From NCBI GenBank assembly GCA_000406005.1, contig ASZN01000011.1, forward strand, positions 1-64,000: a stretch of 64,000 nt of DNA. Direction: 5' to 3'. This document shows, in pieces, positions 50,628 through 60,206 of the stretch; position 1 is the first letter of the stretch; the number at the start of each line of letters is the position of its first letter. Position numbers and translations under genes: made by a program. The stretch comes from Candidatus Poribacteria bacterium WGA-3G (GTDB taxonomy: Bacteria; Poribacteria; WGA-4E; WGA-3G). The notes beneath the pieces are model-generated. The model did not search any database. It was not told the DNA's origin and was given only the letters and a program-made list of their open reading frames with translations.

Positions 50628-53416
50628 TTCAGGATCACCATTCGGCGGGTGTTTTCAAAAGTGCCAGCGGTAAATGTATAGAAATAGATACCGCTTGCGA
50701 CCGTAGCACCAGATTCGTCTCTACCGTCCCAGTACGCAGCTTTCTCTCGGTTCTGGTAATTGCCCGGTTCTTGTAACCCGATATTCAATTGTCGGACAAG
50801 CCTACCCCTGACATCGTAGATTTTAACGGTGACCTCGGTTCGCTCGGCGAGATTGTAAGGAAACCATGTTTCAGGATTAAACGGGTTCGGATAATTCTGG
50901 AAGATTGTCGTGTGTTTGATGTGTCCAAGCGTTGTGAGTGCCTGTGATTCAGGATCAACAGGAAACGGGATATCCGCGGGACGGAATCCGAGATCAATGG
51001 GGTTATAGATAAAAGCGGAACCGGCATTATCACCGGCGTTATCGTTACCATCAGCACCAACGATGGCGAACGAACCCCTGATACCAACCGATGCCCCGAA
51101 GCGATCAAATCGGTTTGTACCGCTCGCAATAATTCTGCGTCTCTCGACCCAACTCAACCCATCCCGCAGGAAGGCATAAGCTGAGCCTTTGTCGATTTGT
51201 TCGGCGGGGTCTCCGTCCGAACTAACGGGATGATCGTCTTTCCATGCGCCGACAATCGCTGTGTCTTCATGAATTGCGACTGCGGACCCAAATTCATCGC
51301 CTGCCTCGGTCTCGGCAGCGGTAAGTTTTGCTTGTTGTATCCAAGCCTCTCTGGTTTCCACAAAGATATAGGCGGTTCCCATATCTGTTTCATTTCGATC
51401 TTCCTTAGGCGCGCCGATGATTGCGATCCCATTCGTCAGATCGACGGCGAACCCGAATTCATCGCCGAGTCCACTGTCGTTTGGAATGAGTTGCGTATTT
51501 TGGGTCCACGTGCCGCCGCTACGCGTAAAAATGTACGCTGCGCCTGAATCCGGTCCCGTTGCGTCATTCCCGTGTGCACCGATAAGCGCATTGTCACCGT
51601 AGACAGCCACAGCGAAGCCGAATAGGTCCCCCGGTACAGCGTTACGGTGCGTTAATTTTGCCTGCTGTGTCCAAGAAGTCCCATTTCGGACAAAGACATA
51701 AGCGGCACCGGTATCTACACCCGCTTCATCCTTCCCGTAGGCACCGATGACAGCGGTATTTGCATCGATAGCGATGGCTGTTCCGAACTGGTCGAACATA
51801 CCGATGTCATTGCCGATGAATTTTGCTTGTTGTATCCAGTTGTCACCGGAACGTATGAAGATGTATGCGGCACCGGCTTCCGGGCCCGCATCATCAACGC
51901 CGGGTGCTCCGATGACAGCCGTTTCTCCGCTAATCGCGACGGTATTACCGAATAGGTCGCCTGCTTTCGCGTCGTTAGCGATAATCTTTGCGCGTTCTAA
52001 CCAGAGTGTACCACTCCGCTCGAAGATGTATGCGGCACCGGCATTTGGCGCGATGTCATCGTTTTGTTGTGCACCGGAGATAGCGAGGTTCCCGTGAATC
52101 GCCACTGAAACTCCGAATTGATCTTCCGATGCTGTTTCGCCATCGCTGAGTTTGATGTTCTCAACCCACGCGCCACCTTCCTTTTGCTCGAATATATAAG
52201 CGGCACCGGAGCTGGGGCCTCCCGCACTGTGGGTAGGTGCGCCCGTGATAATTTCGTTACCACTGATTGCGACAGCGAATCCGAGTTGGTCACCGCTTTT
52301 CCTGTCACTTGCAACGAGTTTCGTGTGTTGGTTCCAGAATGGTGGTTCATTTTCTGTAAAAATGTAAGCGGCACCGACGGTATCTTCACCGACGATACCG
52401 CCTCTTGCACCGATGACAACGGTTTCGCCGCTTATATCGACCGAAACACCGAAAGATGTCGCGCCGTCTGGGTCAATCGGGATCATACGGATACGGGTGC
52501 GGTTCCTTTTTTGCAACCAGAACCTGCCCTCCTCACGTTTATAGATATAAGCGGCACCGGTGTTTCCGTTGTTGGGTGAAGTCGCGATAGCGAAATCGCC
52601 GTCAACATCGACTGCGTGTCCGAAGTTATCATTTGCTTCCGTGTTGTTGCCGATGAGTTTCTTTTGGAATACCCAGCCGGATGGGTCCCGTACAAAAATA
52701 TAAGCGGCACCAGCATCTTCACCGGCTTCGTCGTCACGGATTGCACCGATGATGGCTGTTTTACCGTCAGTACCGACAGAGAAACCGAAGTTTGCGAATC
52801 TGCTGGCATCGGGGGCAGCGAGAACGGTTGTCTGGATCCATAAGTTGCCTCTCCGCTCGAAAATGTATGCGGCGCCAGCGTCTGCGACCGGTATATTGGC
52901 GCGATGTGCCCCAACGAGTACAGTGTCTCCGGCAATCGCGACTGAGATTCCAAAATAGTCGCCTGCCTTTGCGTCAAGCGCGACCAGTTTCATCTGTTCA
53001 ACCCATTGTGTGCCTTGCCGGGCAAAAATATAAGCGGCACCTGAGTTCTTTCCCGCCCCGGCTCTCCTTGGGACACCGACGATGGCATAGTCGCCACTCA
53101 TTGCAAGCGTTGTTCCGAATTCGTCATCAGGTGCTGCGTCGCTGAGGCTCAACTTTTGATGTTGAACCCACCCAGTTTCGCTACGGAAAAAGACCTGGAT
53201 TGAACCGGCATTTCTACCGTTGTCGGTATCATCTTTCGGAACACCAACCATGGCGTAATCGCCGCTTATACCGACACTTGTACCGAGGTTATCGTTAACG
53301 ACAGCAGCACTCGTATTCAGTTGCACCCTGTCGGCACTGCTGTGTAGCAGCAGCCCAGTTCCCAAAAGCAGGGTTAGCATGGCAATCTTTAATCTCTTCA
53401 ATTCTTTTTTCCTCAC
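50624..53416 (-). CDS. Secreted FG-GAP repeat protein with C-terminal FlgD/sorting-like domain
   Basis: A 930-aa surface protein. Signal peptide KIAMLTLLLGTGLLLHSSA is followed by 14 tandem FG-GAP repeats (about 57 residues each; pattern DxFGxSVAIxGDTAIIGA...GAAYIF...W.QQAKL). Fourteen units fit two seven-bladed propellers. Residues about 845-930 form a FlgD-like/Por-type sorting domain (NYPNPFNPETWFPY, VTVKIYDVRGRLVRQL, GIYFYTFTAG, RRMVILK). FG-GAP propellers bind ligands or calcium at cell surfaces. The C-terminal domain suggests targeting through a type IX-like or other outer-membrane route. The stop lies in the palindrome at 50601. Confidence 0.88.
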   Translation of the reverse strand: MRKKELKRLKIAMLTLLLGTGLLLHSSADRVQLNTSAAVVNDNLGTSVGISGDYAMVGVPKDDTDNGRNAGSIQVFFRSETGWVQHQKLSLSDAAPDDEFGTTLAMSGDYAIVGVPRRAGAGKNSGAAYIFARQGTQWVEQMKLVALDAKAGDYFGISVAIAGDTVLVGAHRANIPVADAGAAYIFERRGNLWIQTTVLAAPDASRFANFGFSVGTDGKTAIIGAIRDDEAGEDAGAAYIFVRDPSGWVFQKKLIGNNTEANDNFGHAVDVDGDFAIATSPNNGNTGAAYIYKREEGRFWLQKRNRTRIRMIPIDPDGATSFGVSVDISGETVVIGARGGIVGEDTVGAAYIFTENEPPFWNQHTKLVASDRKSGDQLGFAVAISGNEIITGAPTHSAGGPSSGAAYIFEQKEGGAWVENIKLSDGETASEDQFGVSVAIHGNLAISGAQQNDDIAPNAGAAYIFERSGTLWLERAKIIANDAKAGDLFGNTVAISGETAVIGAPGVDDAGPEAGAAYIFIRSGDNWIQQAKFIGNDIGMFDQFGTAIAIDANTAVIGAYGKDEAGVDTGAAYVFVRNGTSWTQQAKLTHRNAVPGDLFGFAVAVYGDNALIGAHGNDATGPDSGAAYIFTRSGGTWTQNTQLIPNDSGLGDEFGFAVDLTNGIAIIGAPKEDRNETDMGTAYIFVETREAWIQQAKLTAAETEAGDEFGSAVAIHEDTAIVGAWKDDHPVSSDGDPAEQIDKGSAYAFLRDGLSWVERRRIIASGTNRFDRFGASVGIRGSFAIVGADGNDNAGDNAGSAFIYNPIDLGFRPADIPFPVDPESQALTTLGHIKHTTIFQNYPNPFNPETWFPYNLAERTEVTVKIYDVRGRLVRQLNIGLQEPGNYQNREKAAYWDGRDESGATVASGIYFYTFTAGTFENTRRMVILK

Positions 53417-53645
53417 TGTTTCGTGATATCCTAATCGGTGAATCTAAAGGCATTAGTAGCGTTTGCTCTGTTAGATTTGTGTGTTTCACAAACCTCTCTA
53501 TTGCGTGTCTTGTGCAAATTATGTGCCACTTGAAAATCCTCGTGAAATCAGAAAATTTCGCGCGATTTCCGACAAAATCGGCGATTTTTTGTTCACTTAT
53601 TGGACATTTCTGCTGATAAATACCTTCAGTCGGTATGAAATGGTG

Positions 53646-54266
53646 CTATTCCGATATACGGAGACGATAGATTTTTTGAGCTTTATCCTCGCCATACCAT
53701 AGTGCTGTGCCGTCCCAAGTTAATCCATGCGGTTCGTTTGGACATGAAACGGCATCGATCACGTCACCGGATTCGGGATGGATTCGGTAGATGACGTGGT
53801 CGTTTGTGTCGGCGTTCCAGAGTGCTTCACCGTCCCAGGCGAGTCCGTGTGCGCGCCCCCCGGGGGTCTTCAATTCCGTAAGGATTTCACCGGTTTCTGG
53901 ACACTGTTTAATGAACCGACTCGTGTTCATGTCAACGCTCCAGAGGTGCTCGCCGTTCCACGCCAACCCGTGCGGTCCCTCGCCTGGCGATGAAAAGGTC
54001 GTAACGATTTCCAATTCAGGGATCGTGAGTTTGTAAAACGTCTGTTGCCAGATGCTGTTATACCAGAGATGTTCGCCGTCCCATTCGATACCGGCTCCAC
54101 CGGGAAATGGGGGTGTAAGCGTTAGCAAAACTTCACCGGTTTCGGGGTTAATTTTATGGATCGGACCAACGCCTTCAACGCTCCAAAGTGATGCTCCGTG
54201 CCATGCAAGTCCATTCGTACCAGCACCGGGTGCTGGAAGTTGACGTTCGTTTGTTGCTTCACGCAT
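53646..54266 (-). CDS. Small beta-propeller protein (Vgb/glutaminyl-cyclotransferase-like)
   Basis: A 206-aa protein made of five propeller blades of about 40 residues with the repeated pattern GLAWDGE.LW..D.....I..I.PETGE (HGLAWNGEHLWSVD, HGLAWDGEALWNAD, HGLTWDGTALWYGE). No signal peptide is visible. Its start overlaps the end of queG by eight bases (ATGCGTGA). It may bind a small molecule or protein; no enzyme residues are identified. Confidence 0.75.
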   Translation of the reverse strand: MREATNERQLPAPGAGTNGLAWHGASLWSVEGVGPIHKINPETGEVLLTLTPPFPGGAGIEWDGEHLWYNSIWQQTFYKLTIPELEIVTTFSSPGEGPHGLAWNGEHLWSVDMNTSRFIKQCPETGEILTELKTPGGRAHGLAWDGEALWNADTNDHVIYRIHPESGDVIDAVSCPNEPHGLTWDGTALWYGEDKAQKIYRLRISE

Positions 54267-55419
54267 CGTTTCTGTTTCTCCGTGGTGAGTGCGCTATCTC
54301 TAAAAGCGCGTCCTGAATTTCAGTGATAACCTCGTGTTCTGTCTCAACAGTGAGTTGTGTCTGTAATATCTTCTCGGCAGCAGTGCCACCAATCTGTCCG
54401 AGTGCCCACGCTGCATGGCTTCGAACCAGCGATTCGTCATCGGTTAACGCTTTTTTAAGGGCGGGGACGGCACGCTGCTCTCCCCAATTGCCGATAGCGA
54501 CAAGGACATTTCGCAAGAAACCGCGCCGTTTCGCGCGTTTGATAGGACTTCCCTTGAACTTTTGACTGAATTCCTGCTGCGTCATACCGATGAGTGAGAG
54601 CAAGGTCGGTGTGAGGTTTCCGTCGCGCGGTTGAAACGCCGGGTCGTCTGTTGGTACTGCTTTACTGTTCCATGGACAGACCTCTTGACAGATGTCGCAC
54701 CCATAGATTAAGTTCCCCATTTTGGAGCGGAATGCCTTCGGGATACGCTCCTTGAGTTCGATTGTCAGATAGGAGATACAGCGTCGGGAATCCAAGAGAT
54801 TCGGTTCAACAATTGCGTCCGTAGGACACGCCTCGATGCAGCGTGTGCAAGTTCCGCAACTCCCACGGAGTGGCGGTGTTTCTGGTTCTAAGGCGATACT
54901 GGCGAGTACCTCTGCGAGGAAATACCAAGACCCAGAACGCCAATGAATTAGGTTGGTGTTCTTTCCGATCCAACCGATGCCTGCCTTTTGGGCGTACTCT
55001 CTTTCAATAATTGGTGCGGTATCAACGCAGACGCGTGTCTGTAATTCGGTTTCAGCGGTCTGCTTAATGAAGTCGACGAGTTCTGAGAGCCGTTGTCGGA
55101 TGATGTCGTGGTAATCGTCGCCCCATGCATACCTTGAAATCTGTCCACGTGCTGGGTCTTCGGCAAGTGGTTTCGGCGGGTCAAGCGTGTAATAGTTCAT
55201 CGCGAGGCTGATAACAGATTTCGCCTCTGCAAGAAGTTGACGGACATCCGTCTTGAGTGGTAGATGTCTTTCGAGGTACCGCATCTTTCCGGCGTACCCG
55301 TTTTCTATCCACTGCTGGTAACGCGCAATCGTCTCGCTCTGTGCTGCGGGGATAATTCCGACGAGTTCAAATCCGAGTCTGTGTGCACGCGCTTGAATTT
55401 GTTGCGTTAGTGTTGACAT
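54259..55419 (-). CDS. queG: Epoxyqueuosine reductase QueG
   Basis: A 386-aa enzyme reducing epoxyqueuosine to queuosine in tRNA. The start is the ATG at 55419, which overlaps the pheA stop (TAATG); a longer frame is rejected. It has the QueG N-domain with YAWGDDYHDIIRQRL, the cobalamin-binding region, and two [4Fe-4S] cluster motifs (CGTCTRCIEACP and CDICQEVCPWN). The C-terminal about 60 residues are HEAT-like repeats (VPALKKALTDDESLVRSHAAWALGQIGG), as in the long bacterial form. It completes the queuosine pathway begun with queF. Confidence 0.93.
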   Translation of the reverse strand: MSTLTQQIQARAHRLGFELVGIIPAAQSETIARYQQWIENGYAGKMRYLERHLPLKTDVRQLLAEAKSVISLAMNYYTLDPPKPLAEDPARGQISRYAWGDDYHDIIRQRLSELVDFIKQTAETELQTRVCVDTAPIIEREYAQKAGIGWIGKNTNLIHWRSGSWYFLAEVLASIALEPETPPLRGSCGTCTRCIEACPTDAIVEPNLLDSRRCISYLTIELKERIPKAFRSKMGNLIYGCDICQEVCPWNSKAVPTDDPAFQPRDGNLTPTLLSLIGMTQQEFSQKFKGSPIKRAKRRGFLRNVLVAIGNWGEQRAVPALKKALTDDESLVRSHAAWALGQIGGTAAEKILQTQLTVETEHEVITEIQDALLEIAHSPRRNRNDA

Positions 55420-56486
55420 TAGGAAGTCCCACGCGGATAGGATCCGATAACATTGACGTTCCGACACAAATCTTCAAGCTGCTCAAGTGCGACAATGACG
55501 CGTTCGTCAGCAATATGACCATCCATTTCAGCAAAGAAGACATACTCCCAAGGTTTGGCTCGTGATGGCAGAGATTCGAGATAACTCAGATTCAACTCGG
55601 CTTCCTCTAAAATACCGAGTGCTTGGTGGAGGGCGCCGACCTTGTCTCGAACAGAAAAAAAGAGCGAAGTCCGGTCATGTCCACTCGGGTCTGCCATCTC
55701 ACTTCCAATGATAAAGAAGCGGGTTGTATTATCTGGTTCATCCATAATCGCGTTTGCGATAATTGGAATCTGATAAATCTCGCTTGCGAGTTCACTCGCA
55801 ATGGCAGCTGCAAATGGTTCTTCGGCGGCTTTTTGCGCGGCTTCGGATGTACTAACAACCTCAACCTGTTCAATATTACCGAGATGCCGGCTCAGCCATG
55901 CCCGGCATTGTGCGAAAGGTTGCGGATGCGAATAGATACGCTGGATCTCTGTTATCGGAGACTTTGACAACAAGTGCTGTTTTATCGGTTGAAAGGTCTC
56001 TGCGCAAATCCACAACGACGTGTGTTGAAAGCGTTCTAAAACGTCCCGAACGGTACCGTGCAACGAGTTTTCGATAGCGACGACACCATAATCTGCTCTA
56101 CCGGATTCGACCTCAGTAAAGATATCGACTTGCGGATGGATAGGGATAAACGCCGTTGATGCCCCGAAATGACATCGAGCCGCCAAGTGCCCAAAACTAC
56201 CAACGGGTCCGAGAAAAGCGACCCGCTCCGACTCCTGCAAAGAACGCGAGGCAGATAAGATCTCCGTCCAGATCGCTTCGAGTGCAGCTTCCGGGAACTT
56301 ACCGTCGTTCTCGACCATCAAACGGACGATGACTTGCTTCTGACGGTGCGGGACATAAACCTTTGCAATGCCTGTCTCTGATTTCACCGCTCCGATTTTC
56401 TTGGAAATCTCTGCCCGTTTCTGTAGCAAGGCTAAAATCTGGTCGTCGATCTCGTTAATCTGGTCACGATACTCACTTAATTCCAA
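55419..56486 (-). CDS. pheA: Bifunctional chorismate mutase/prephenate dehydratase
   Basis: A 355-aa P-protein. The N-terminal about 85 residues are an AroQ chorismate mutase (YRDQINEIDDQILALLQKRAEISKKIG). About 88-265 is prephenate dehydratase (VAFLGPVGSFGHLAA, DYGVVAIENSLHGTVRDVL, DEPDNTTRFFIIG). The C-terminus is an ACT domain (TSLFFSVRDKVGALHQALGI; the phenylalanine-feedback region GALHQAL and ESLPSRAKPWEYVFFAE). It makes phenylpyruvate for phenylalanine. The start codon is probably TTG with GGAG ten bases upstream. It is coupled to queG (stop and start overlap). Confidence 0.92.
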   Translation of the reverse strand: MELSEYRDQINEIDDQILALLQKRAEISKKIGAVKSETGIAKVYVPHRQKQVIVRLMVENDGKFPEAALEAIWTEILSASRSLQESERVAFLGPVGSFGHLAARCHFGASTAFIPIHPQVDIFTEVESGRADYGVVAIENSLHGTVRDVLERFQHTSLWICAETFQPIKQHLLSKSPITEIQRIYSHPQPFAQCRAWLSRHLGNIEQVEVVSTSEAAQKAAEEPFAAAIASELASEIYQIPIIANAIMDEPDNTTRFFIIGSEMADPSGHDRTSLFFSVRDKVGALHQALGILEEAELNLSYLESLPSRAKPWEYVFFAEMDGHIADERVIVALEQLEDLCRNVNVIGSYPRGTS

Positions 56487-56502
56487 AGAATAGATCTCCG
56501 TT

Positions 56503-56587
56503 TACCAGTTGCCAGTGCCCAGTTGCCAGTTACCACTAAGAGAGATTCTTTCTGGTTACTGGTTACTGGTTACTGGTTACTGGTTAC
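56503..56587. repeat. Short tandem and inverted repeat (CTGGTTA x5 and complement)
   Basis: Five copies of CTGGTTA at 56552-56587, preceded by CCAGTTGCCAGT-type complementary units at 56503-56532. The two halves can pair in a long hairpin. It separates pheA from the small gene at 56593. Similar short repeats occur at 22627-22650 and inside a coding region at 61551. Confidence 0.8.
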
Positions 56588-56592
56588 TTCTT

Positions 56593-56838
56593 TTACGCGT
56601 TCAATTTTTTCATAGCGGCAATCATCTCATCGTCCGAGGGGTTCTCTTTTACTATTTCAACGAATTCCTCAGCACCTAACTTGTGTTCCTCCAGGAACAA
56701 CTTGTCCTGCGGTCACGGGTAAATATACTCACCAATGATGCCCTGCAATTGCGCACTGGCTTTATCGCTGATTCTGGCTAACCACGGGATCCCCCCAATA
56801 ATCATATCCCTGTGGCGCGGTTTCCAATCAAGAGCCAT
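56593..56838 (-). CDS. DUF5069-like small protein with in-frame TGA (candidate selenoprotein)
   Basis: An 81-codon frame from ATG 56838, with AAAGGAGGTG six bases upstream, to TAA at 56593-56595, interrupted by one TGA at codon 42 (56713-56715). Before it: DWKPRHRDMIIGGIPWLARI and GEYIYP; after it: PQDKLFLEE, EEFVEIVKENPSDDEMIAAM. Both parts look like a DUF5069-type protein read straight through. In the homologs I recall, the codon at YIYP-x-P is Cys. A hairpin of SECIS-like form follows the TGA at 19 bases. Reading: either a selenocysteine codon or a recent nonsense mutation; I favour selenocysteine as a hypothesis. Function unknown. Confidence 0.6.
56684..56699 (-). promoter_or_regulatory. 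Candidate bacterial SECIS hairpin
   Basis: Read on the mRNA: TGTTCC pairs with GGAACA (six pairs) around loop TGGA. The loop begins 19 bases after the TGA at 56713-56715 and has a G at its second position. These features meet the published bacterial SECIS consensus (stem 4-7 pairs, loop 3-14, G in the first two loop bases, 16-37 bases from UGA). Such hairpins also occur by chance. Confidence 0.4.
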
Positions 56839-56927
56839 CTGTTTCACCTCCTTTAATTGTTATCAGTACGGTTATCAGTTAAGAGAGTTGTTTGTCGTCT
56901 AAACTCTCTTTTTTAGCTGACAACCGA

Positions 56928-59900
56928 TTACTCTATAGTTCCCTCAAGTTGTTGCAAGGTTTCCTCTAAAAGTTTCAAGGAGCGTCCATATTCTGTCCAA
57001 TCGCCGTCGCGTTGTGCGTCTTGCGCCTGATTGAAATAGCGGTTTGCCTGCTTAACGAGTTCTGGAAATGCAGTCTGACCTGTGTCAGGATCGGTTGTCG
57101 TATCATCCGTTGTTGCAATCGTCGCCGCGGTTTGACGGCGTGTTCCGGATCCGAACATATTTTGGAGTGCCTCATCAAGGCTTGCCCCCCAAACGACCTC
57201 GTTTTCATATCCGATGACGACTCGCCGCAATTCTGGAATAGCGGTTTTCTCATCTTCAGATTGGATGTAGATCGGTTCGACATAGAGCAGTGAGTTGTTC
57301 ATCGGAAGGATCAACAGGTTACCGCGTAGAACACGGGAGCCTTGCGTATTCCAGAGACTAATCTGCTGTGAGATATCCGGTTCTTGGCTAATGAAGTTCT
57401 CTACCTGCATCGGTCCTGCGATCTGTTTCCCTTTCGGGAATCGATAGACAAGGATCTGCCCATATTGCGGGAGGTCGCATCGGGCGGCAAGCCACGCAGT
57501 GAGATTCGGTTTATTCAGCGGCGTGAAGGGTAACATCAACATGAATTCAGGTTTATCTTCACCGGGTAGCCTGATAACGACATAGTAGGGTTCAACAGGT
57601 TGACCTTCCGCCGCTGAACGTTGGACGGTCTGTTGTTGTGGTGCAAATGGACTTCTCGGCTGTTGCGGCACCTGCTGTGTTTGTGCATCCGTATTGTCGT
57701 AGAGTTCCATCCCGATTTCCCACTTATCTTCACCGGCATAGAAGGTTACCGGATCTTTCATGTGATAGTCCTGATAGACCCGCGCTTGGATGAGGAACAT
57801 CGCCAGCGGGTACCGAATATGTGCTTTGAGGTCATCCGGCATTTCCTGAAACGGTTTGAAGAGACCTGGAAAAATTCTTCTGTAACACTCCGCGATCGGA
57901 TCCTGTTCCCGTTCGACAATATAAAAATCGACGGTGCCGTCGTAAGCATCGACAATAACTTTCACAGAGTTTCGGATGTAATTGCCCCACGGCTCACCGT
58001 CCTGCTGTGTGTTTCGGAACTGTCGTCTCCGCTCATCAACGAACTCCCGCATTGAGACGGAATACGGGTACCGATGTGTGATGGTATAAGCATCAATGAG
58101 CCAGATGAGTCTGCCGTTATGGATAATGATGTACGGGTCTCCGTCATATCGTAAAAACGGTGCGATCTTCTGAATCCGTCTTTTGATGTTTCGTTCATAG
58201 AGGATTCGGCTTGTTGATGAAATTTCACCCGGCAGGACAAAGTTGATTTCGTTATTGAATTTGAGCATGTACGCGATTTTCCGCCAAAAGGAGCTGAGTT
58301 CAACACCGCCTTCACCCTTATATGCATACTCGGCGTATTGCTGCCCCTCTTGTGGATAGTCAAATTCAAGTGCCTGCGGACGGTCTGGGTGTACGATGAC
58401 ATAACGATCCGTGCGTTCGCCGTAGTAGATACGCGGTCCCGGCGTTTCGTCAAACCGATGTTCCCACTCGTCTTTATATTCTATAGGTGGCAAGCCTTGG
58501 ATATACATGCTCGGTTTGCCGTTTTCAATCTCATTTACTGGACTCACGACGGCACCGTATCCGTGTGTGTAGGTATAGGTCTGCTTATACCAATCGTTCC
58601 TGATCTCTACCGGAAGTTCATTGATATTGAGTTCCCGCCCGGAGAGCATTACCTGTCGGATTTCACCATCAACGACATAGCGGTCAATATCGACATCGTT
58701 GAAATCGTATTGTGAGCGCAATTCTTGGAGTTGCCTGAAGGTTCTGCGCAGCGGTCGCCAATCCCAGAGGCGAATACTGTTAAAGACAGGTTTGTTTTCG
58801 AGACTGGTTATATCGTCGTAGTTGAGTTCCTCTGTCAGAGGGTACTCTTCCTCGGTTACCGTATTATCAGCCAAACCGTAAGACTGAAGTGTCGCTTTGA
58901 TGTTATAGTTGATATAATCCGCTTCGAGTACCTGTTTATTCGGTTCGACCTGCCACCTCTGTATCGCGACTGGATAGGCTTGCCCGAGGAAACCGGCGAT
59001 TAGGAATACAACGAATCCTCCAAAAGCATAAGCGTTGCGTTTCAAAAAGATACTGACAATAAAAATTAAGGCGCAGATGATTGTGAGCCAAAGCATAACA
59101 TTCAAGACCGGTAGGCGTGCTTGTATGGCTGCATAACCGCCGCCGCCGCGGACAATATCGTTTGACGCATACAATAGGTCGTACATAACGAATTTATAGT
59201 TCCACGCCCGGCAGAGGAGCGTCAAACCGACAAGCGTGAACAGATGCGCTTTGACGCTGAAAGGCGGACGGAACCGGAATTGACTGGTATCACCGGTGAT
59301 TAAACCGTGGAAAAAATAGATGACCGTTGCGAATATCGTCACCAACATAAAGATACCGAACAGTGTTCCGCAGATGTAGCGGAGCAGCGGCATTTTGAAG
59401 ATGTAGAAGGTGACATTTTTTTTGAAGATTGGGTCGCGTGCTGGCGACGTGAAAAACGCTTTTTGACCGGGTTCTATCTGGACCGCAGTGTCTAATCGGA
59501 TTGCATTCTCTAACACCGCTTCAACGCGCGCCTCCTGATTCGTGCCGTCTATCTGAACGTTGACCGGATCTCCAACCTCAATCCTTTTTGCTTGGAGTTC
59601 CAATTGCGAAACAGGTATTTCGTTTCCGTCAACGGTTTCTTCTGTAGTAATAGGTGTAGCGGCTGGGAAAACGAGTTCGTTTGAGTTGAAGTAGCGTAGG
59701 TAAATCTCCCACCGATCACTCGCTGCGTAGCCCATTAAGACGCTGAAAAGTATTGCGAGGAGTGCCAACCCGCCGTAAATCATCCGTCGCGTGTCGCCAG
59801 GATTGCTCACCTCGCCGCCTGTGAAATCCGCACCTCCCATAAAAGCAGGGCTCAGATGTGCCGGTGTGAACCGATAGATTAAGGCGAGGTTGATCAATAG

Positions 59901-60095
59901 AATCGCTAAGTAGCAGACTCCAACGATTACGCCAACGAGGATTTGTGTCTTGAGAATTTTAGTGAAAACGCCAAAATAGCCCACCATCTTGAACCATAGG
60001 AAATCGGGGAAGAGGTTAACCCAGAGGAGGCCTAACCCGCCGATAACTGCGATGATGGCGATAGTGAGAATAGCGCGTCTGTTTCGTGATTCCAT
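56928..60095 (-). CDS. UPF0182 family large membrane protein
   Basis: A 1055-aa protein of the UPF0182 family. Seven or so transmembrane helices lie in the first about 400 residues (AILTIAIIAVIGGLGLLWV, ILVGVIVGVCYLAILLINL, ...). A large extracytoplasmic domain has family motifs TYTHGYGAVVSPVNE, RIYYGE, FDYPQ and LIDAYTITHRYPYS. It differs from typical members by an insertion of about 75 residues between the third and fourth helices (about 140-215; beta-rich, VGDPVNVQIDGTNQEARVEAV) and by a Gln/Pro-rich segment near 835-860. Biochemical role unknown. It is the first gene of the reverse run toward pheA and queG. Confidence 0.85.
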   Translation of the reverse strand: MESRNRRAILTIAIIAVIGGLGLLWVNLFPDFLWFKMVGYFGVFTKILKTQILVGVIVGVCYLAILLINLALIYRFTPAHLSPAFMGGADFTGGEVSNPGDTRRMIYGGLALLAILFSVLMGYAASDRWEIYLRYFNSNELVFPAATPITTEETVDGNEIPVSQLELQAKRIEVGDPVNVQIDGTNQEARVEAVLENAIRLDTAVQIEPGQKAFFTSPARDPIFKKNVTFYIFKMPLLRYICGTLFGIFMLVTIFATVIYFFHGLITGDTSQFRFRPPFSVKAHLFTLVGLTLLCRAWNYKFVMYDLLYASNDIVRGGGGYAAIQARLPVLNVMLWLTIICALIFIVSIFLKRNAYAFGGFVVFLIAGFLGQAYPVAIQRWQVEPNKQVLEADYINYNIKATLQSYGLADNTVTEEEYPLTEELNYDDITSLENKPVFNSIRLWDWRPLRRTFRQLQELRSQYDFNDVDIDRYVVDGEIRQVMLSGRELNINELPVEIRNDWYKQTYTYTHGYGAVVSPVNEIENGKPSMYIQGLPPIEYKDEWEHRFDETPGPRIYYGERTDRYVIVHPDRPQALEFDYPQEGQQYAEYAYKGEGGVELSSFWRKIAYMLKFNNEINFVLPGEISSTSRILYERNIKRRIQKIAPFLRYDGDPYIIIHNGRLIWLIDAYTITHRYPYSVSMREFVDERRRQFRNTQQDGEPWGNYIRNSVKVIVDAYDGTVDFYIVEREQDPIAECYRRIFPGLFKPFQEMPDDLKAHIRYPLAMFLIQARVYQDYHMKDPVTFYAGEDKWEIGMELYDNTDAQTQQVPQQPRSPFAPQQQTVQRSAAEGQPVEPYYVVIRLPGEDKPEFMLMLPFTPLNKPNLTAWLAARCDLPQYGQILVYRFPKGKQIAGPMQVENFISQEPDISQQISLWNTQGSRVLRGNLLILPMNNSLLYVEPIYIQSEDEKTAIPELRRVVIGYENEVVWGASLDEALQNMFGSGTRRQTAATIATTDDTTTDPDTGQTAFPELVKQANRYFNQAQDAQRDGDWTEYGRSLKLLEETLQQLEGTIE

Positions 60096-60206
60096 ATTTT
60101 AAATTTTCCTTGCGGTTAAGTAACCTGGTCTGTTGATTGAGGGTTTCTCTTTAGAATCGCCCTCCATTTCATTACGGGCTTACATTTTCAGTGTTCTACG
60201 GAAAAC

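Noticed and set aside
53481..53702. A 73-codon plus-strand frame next to the propeller gene
   Set aside because: It has no ribosome site and overlaps the end of the propeller gene; the region may be a dispersed repeat, but I cannot support a protein.
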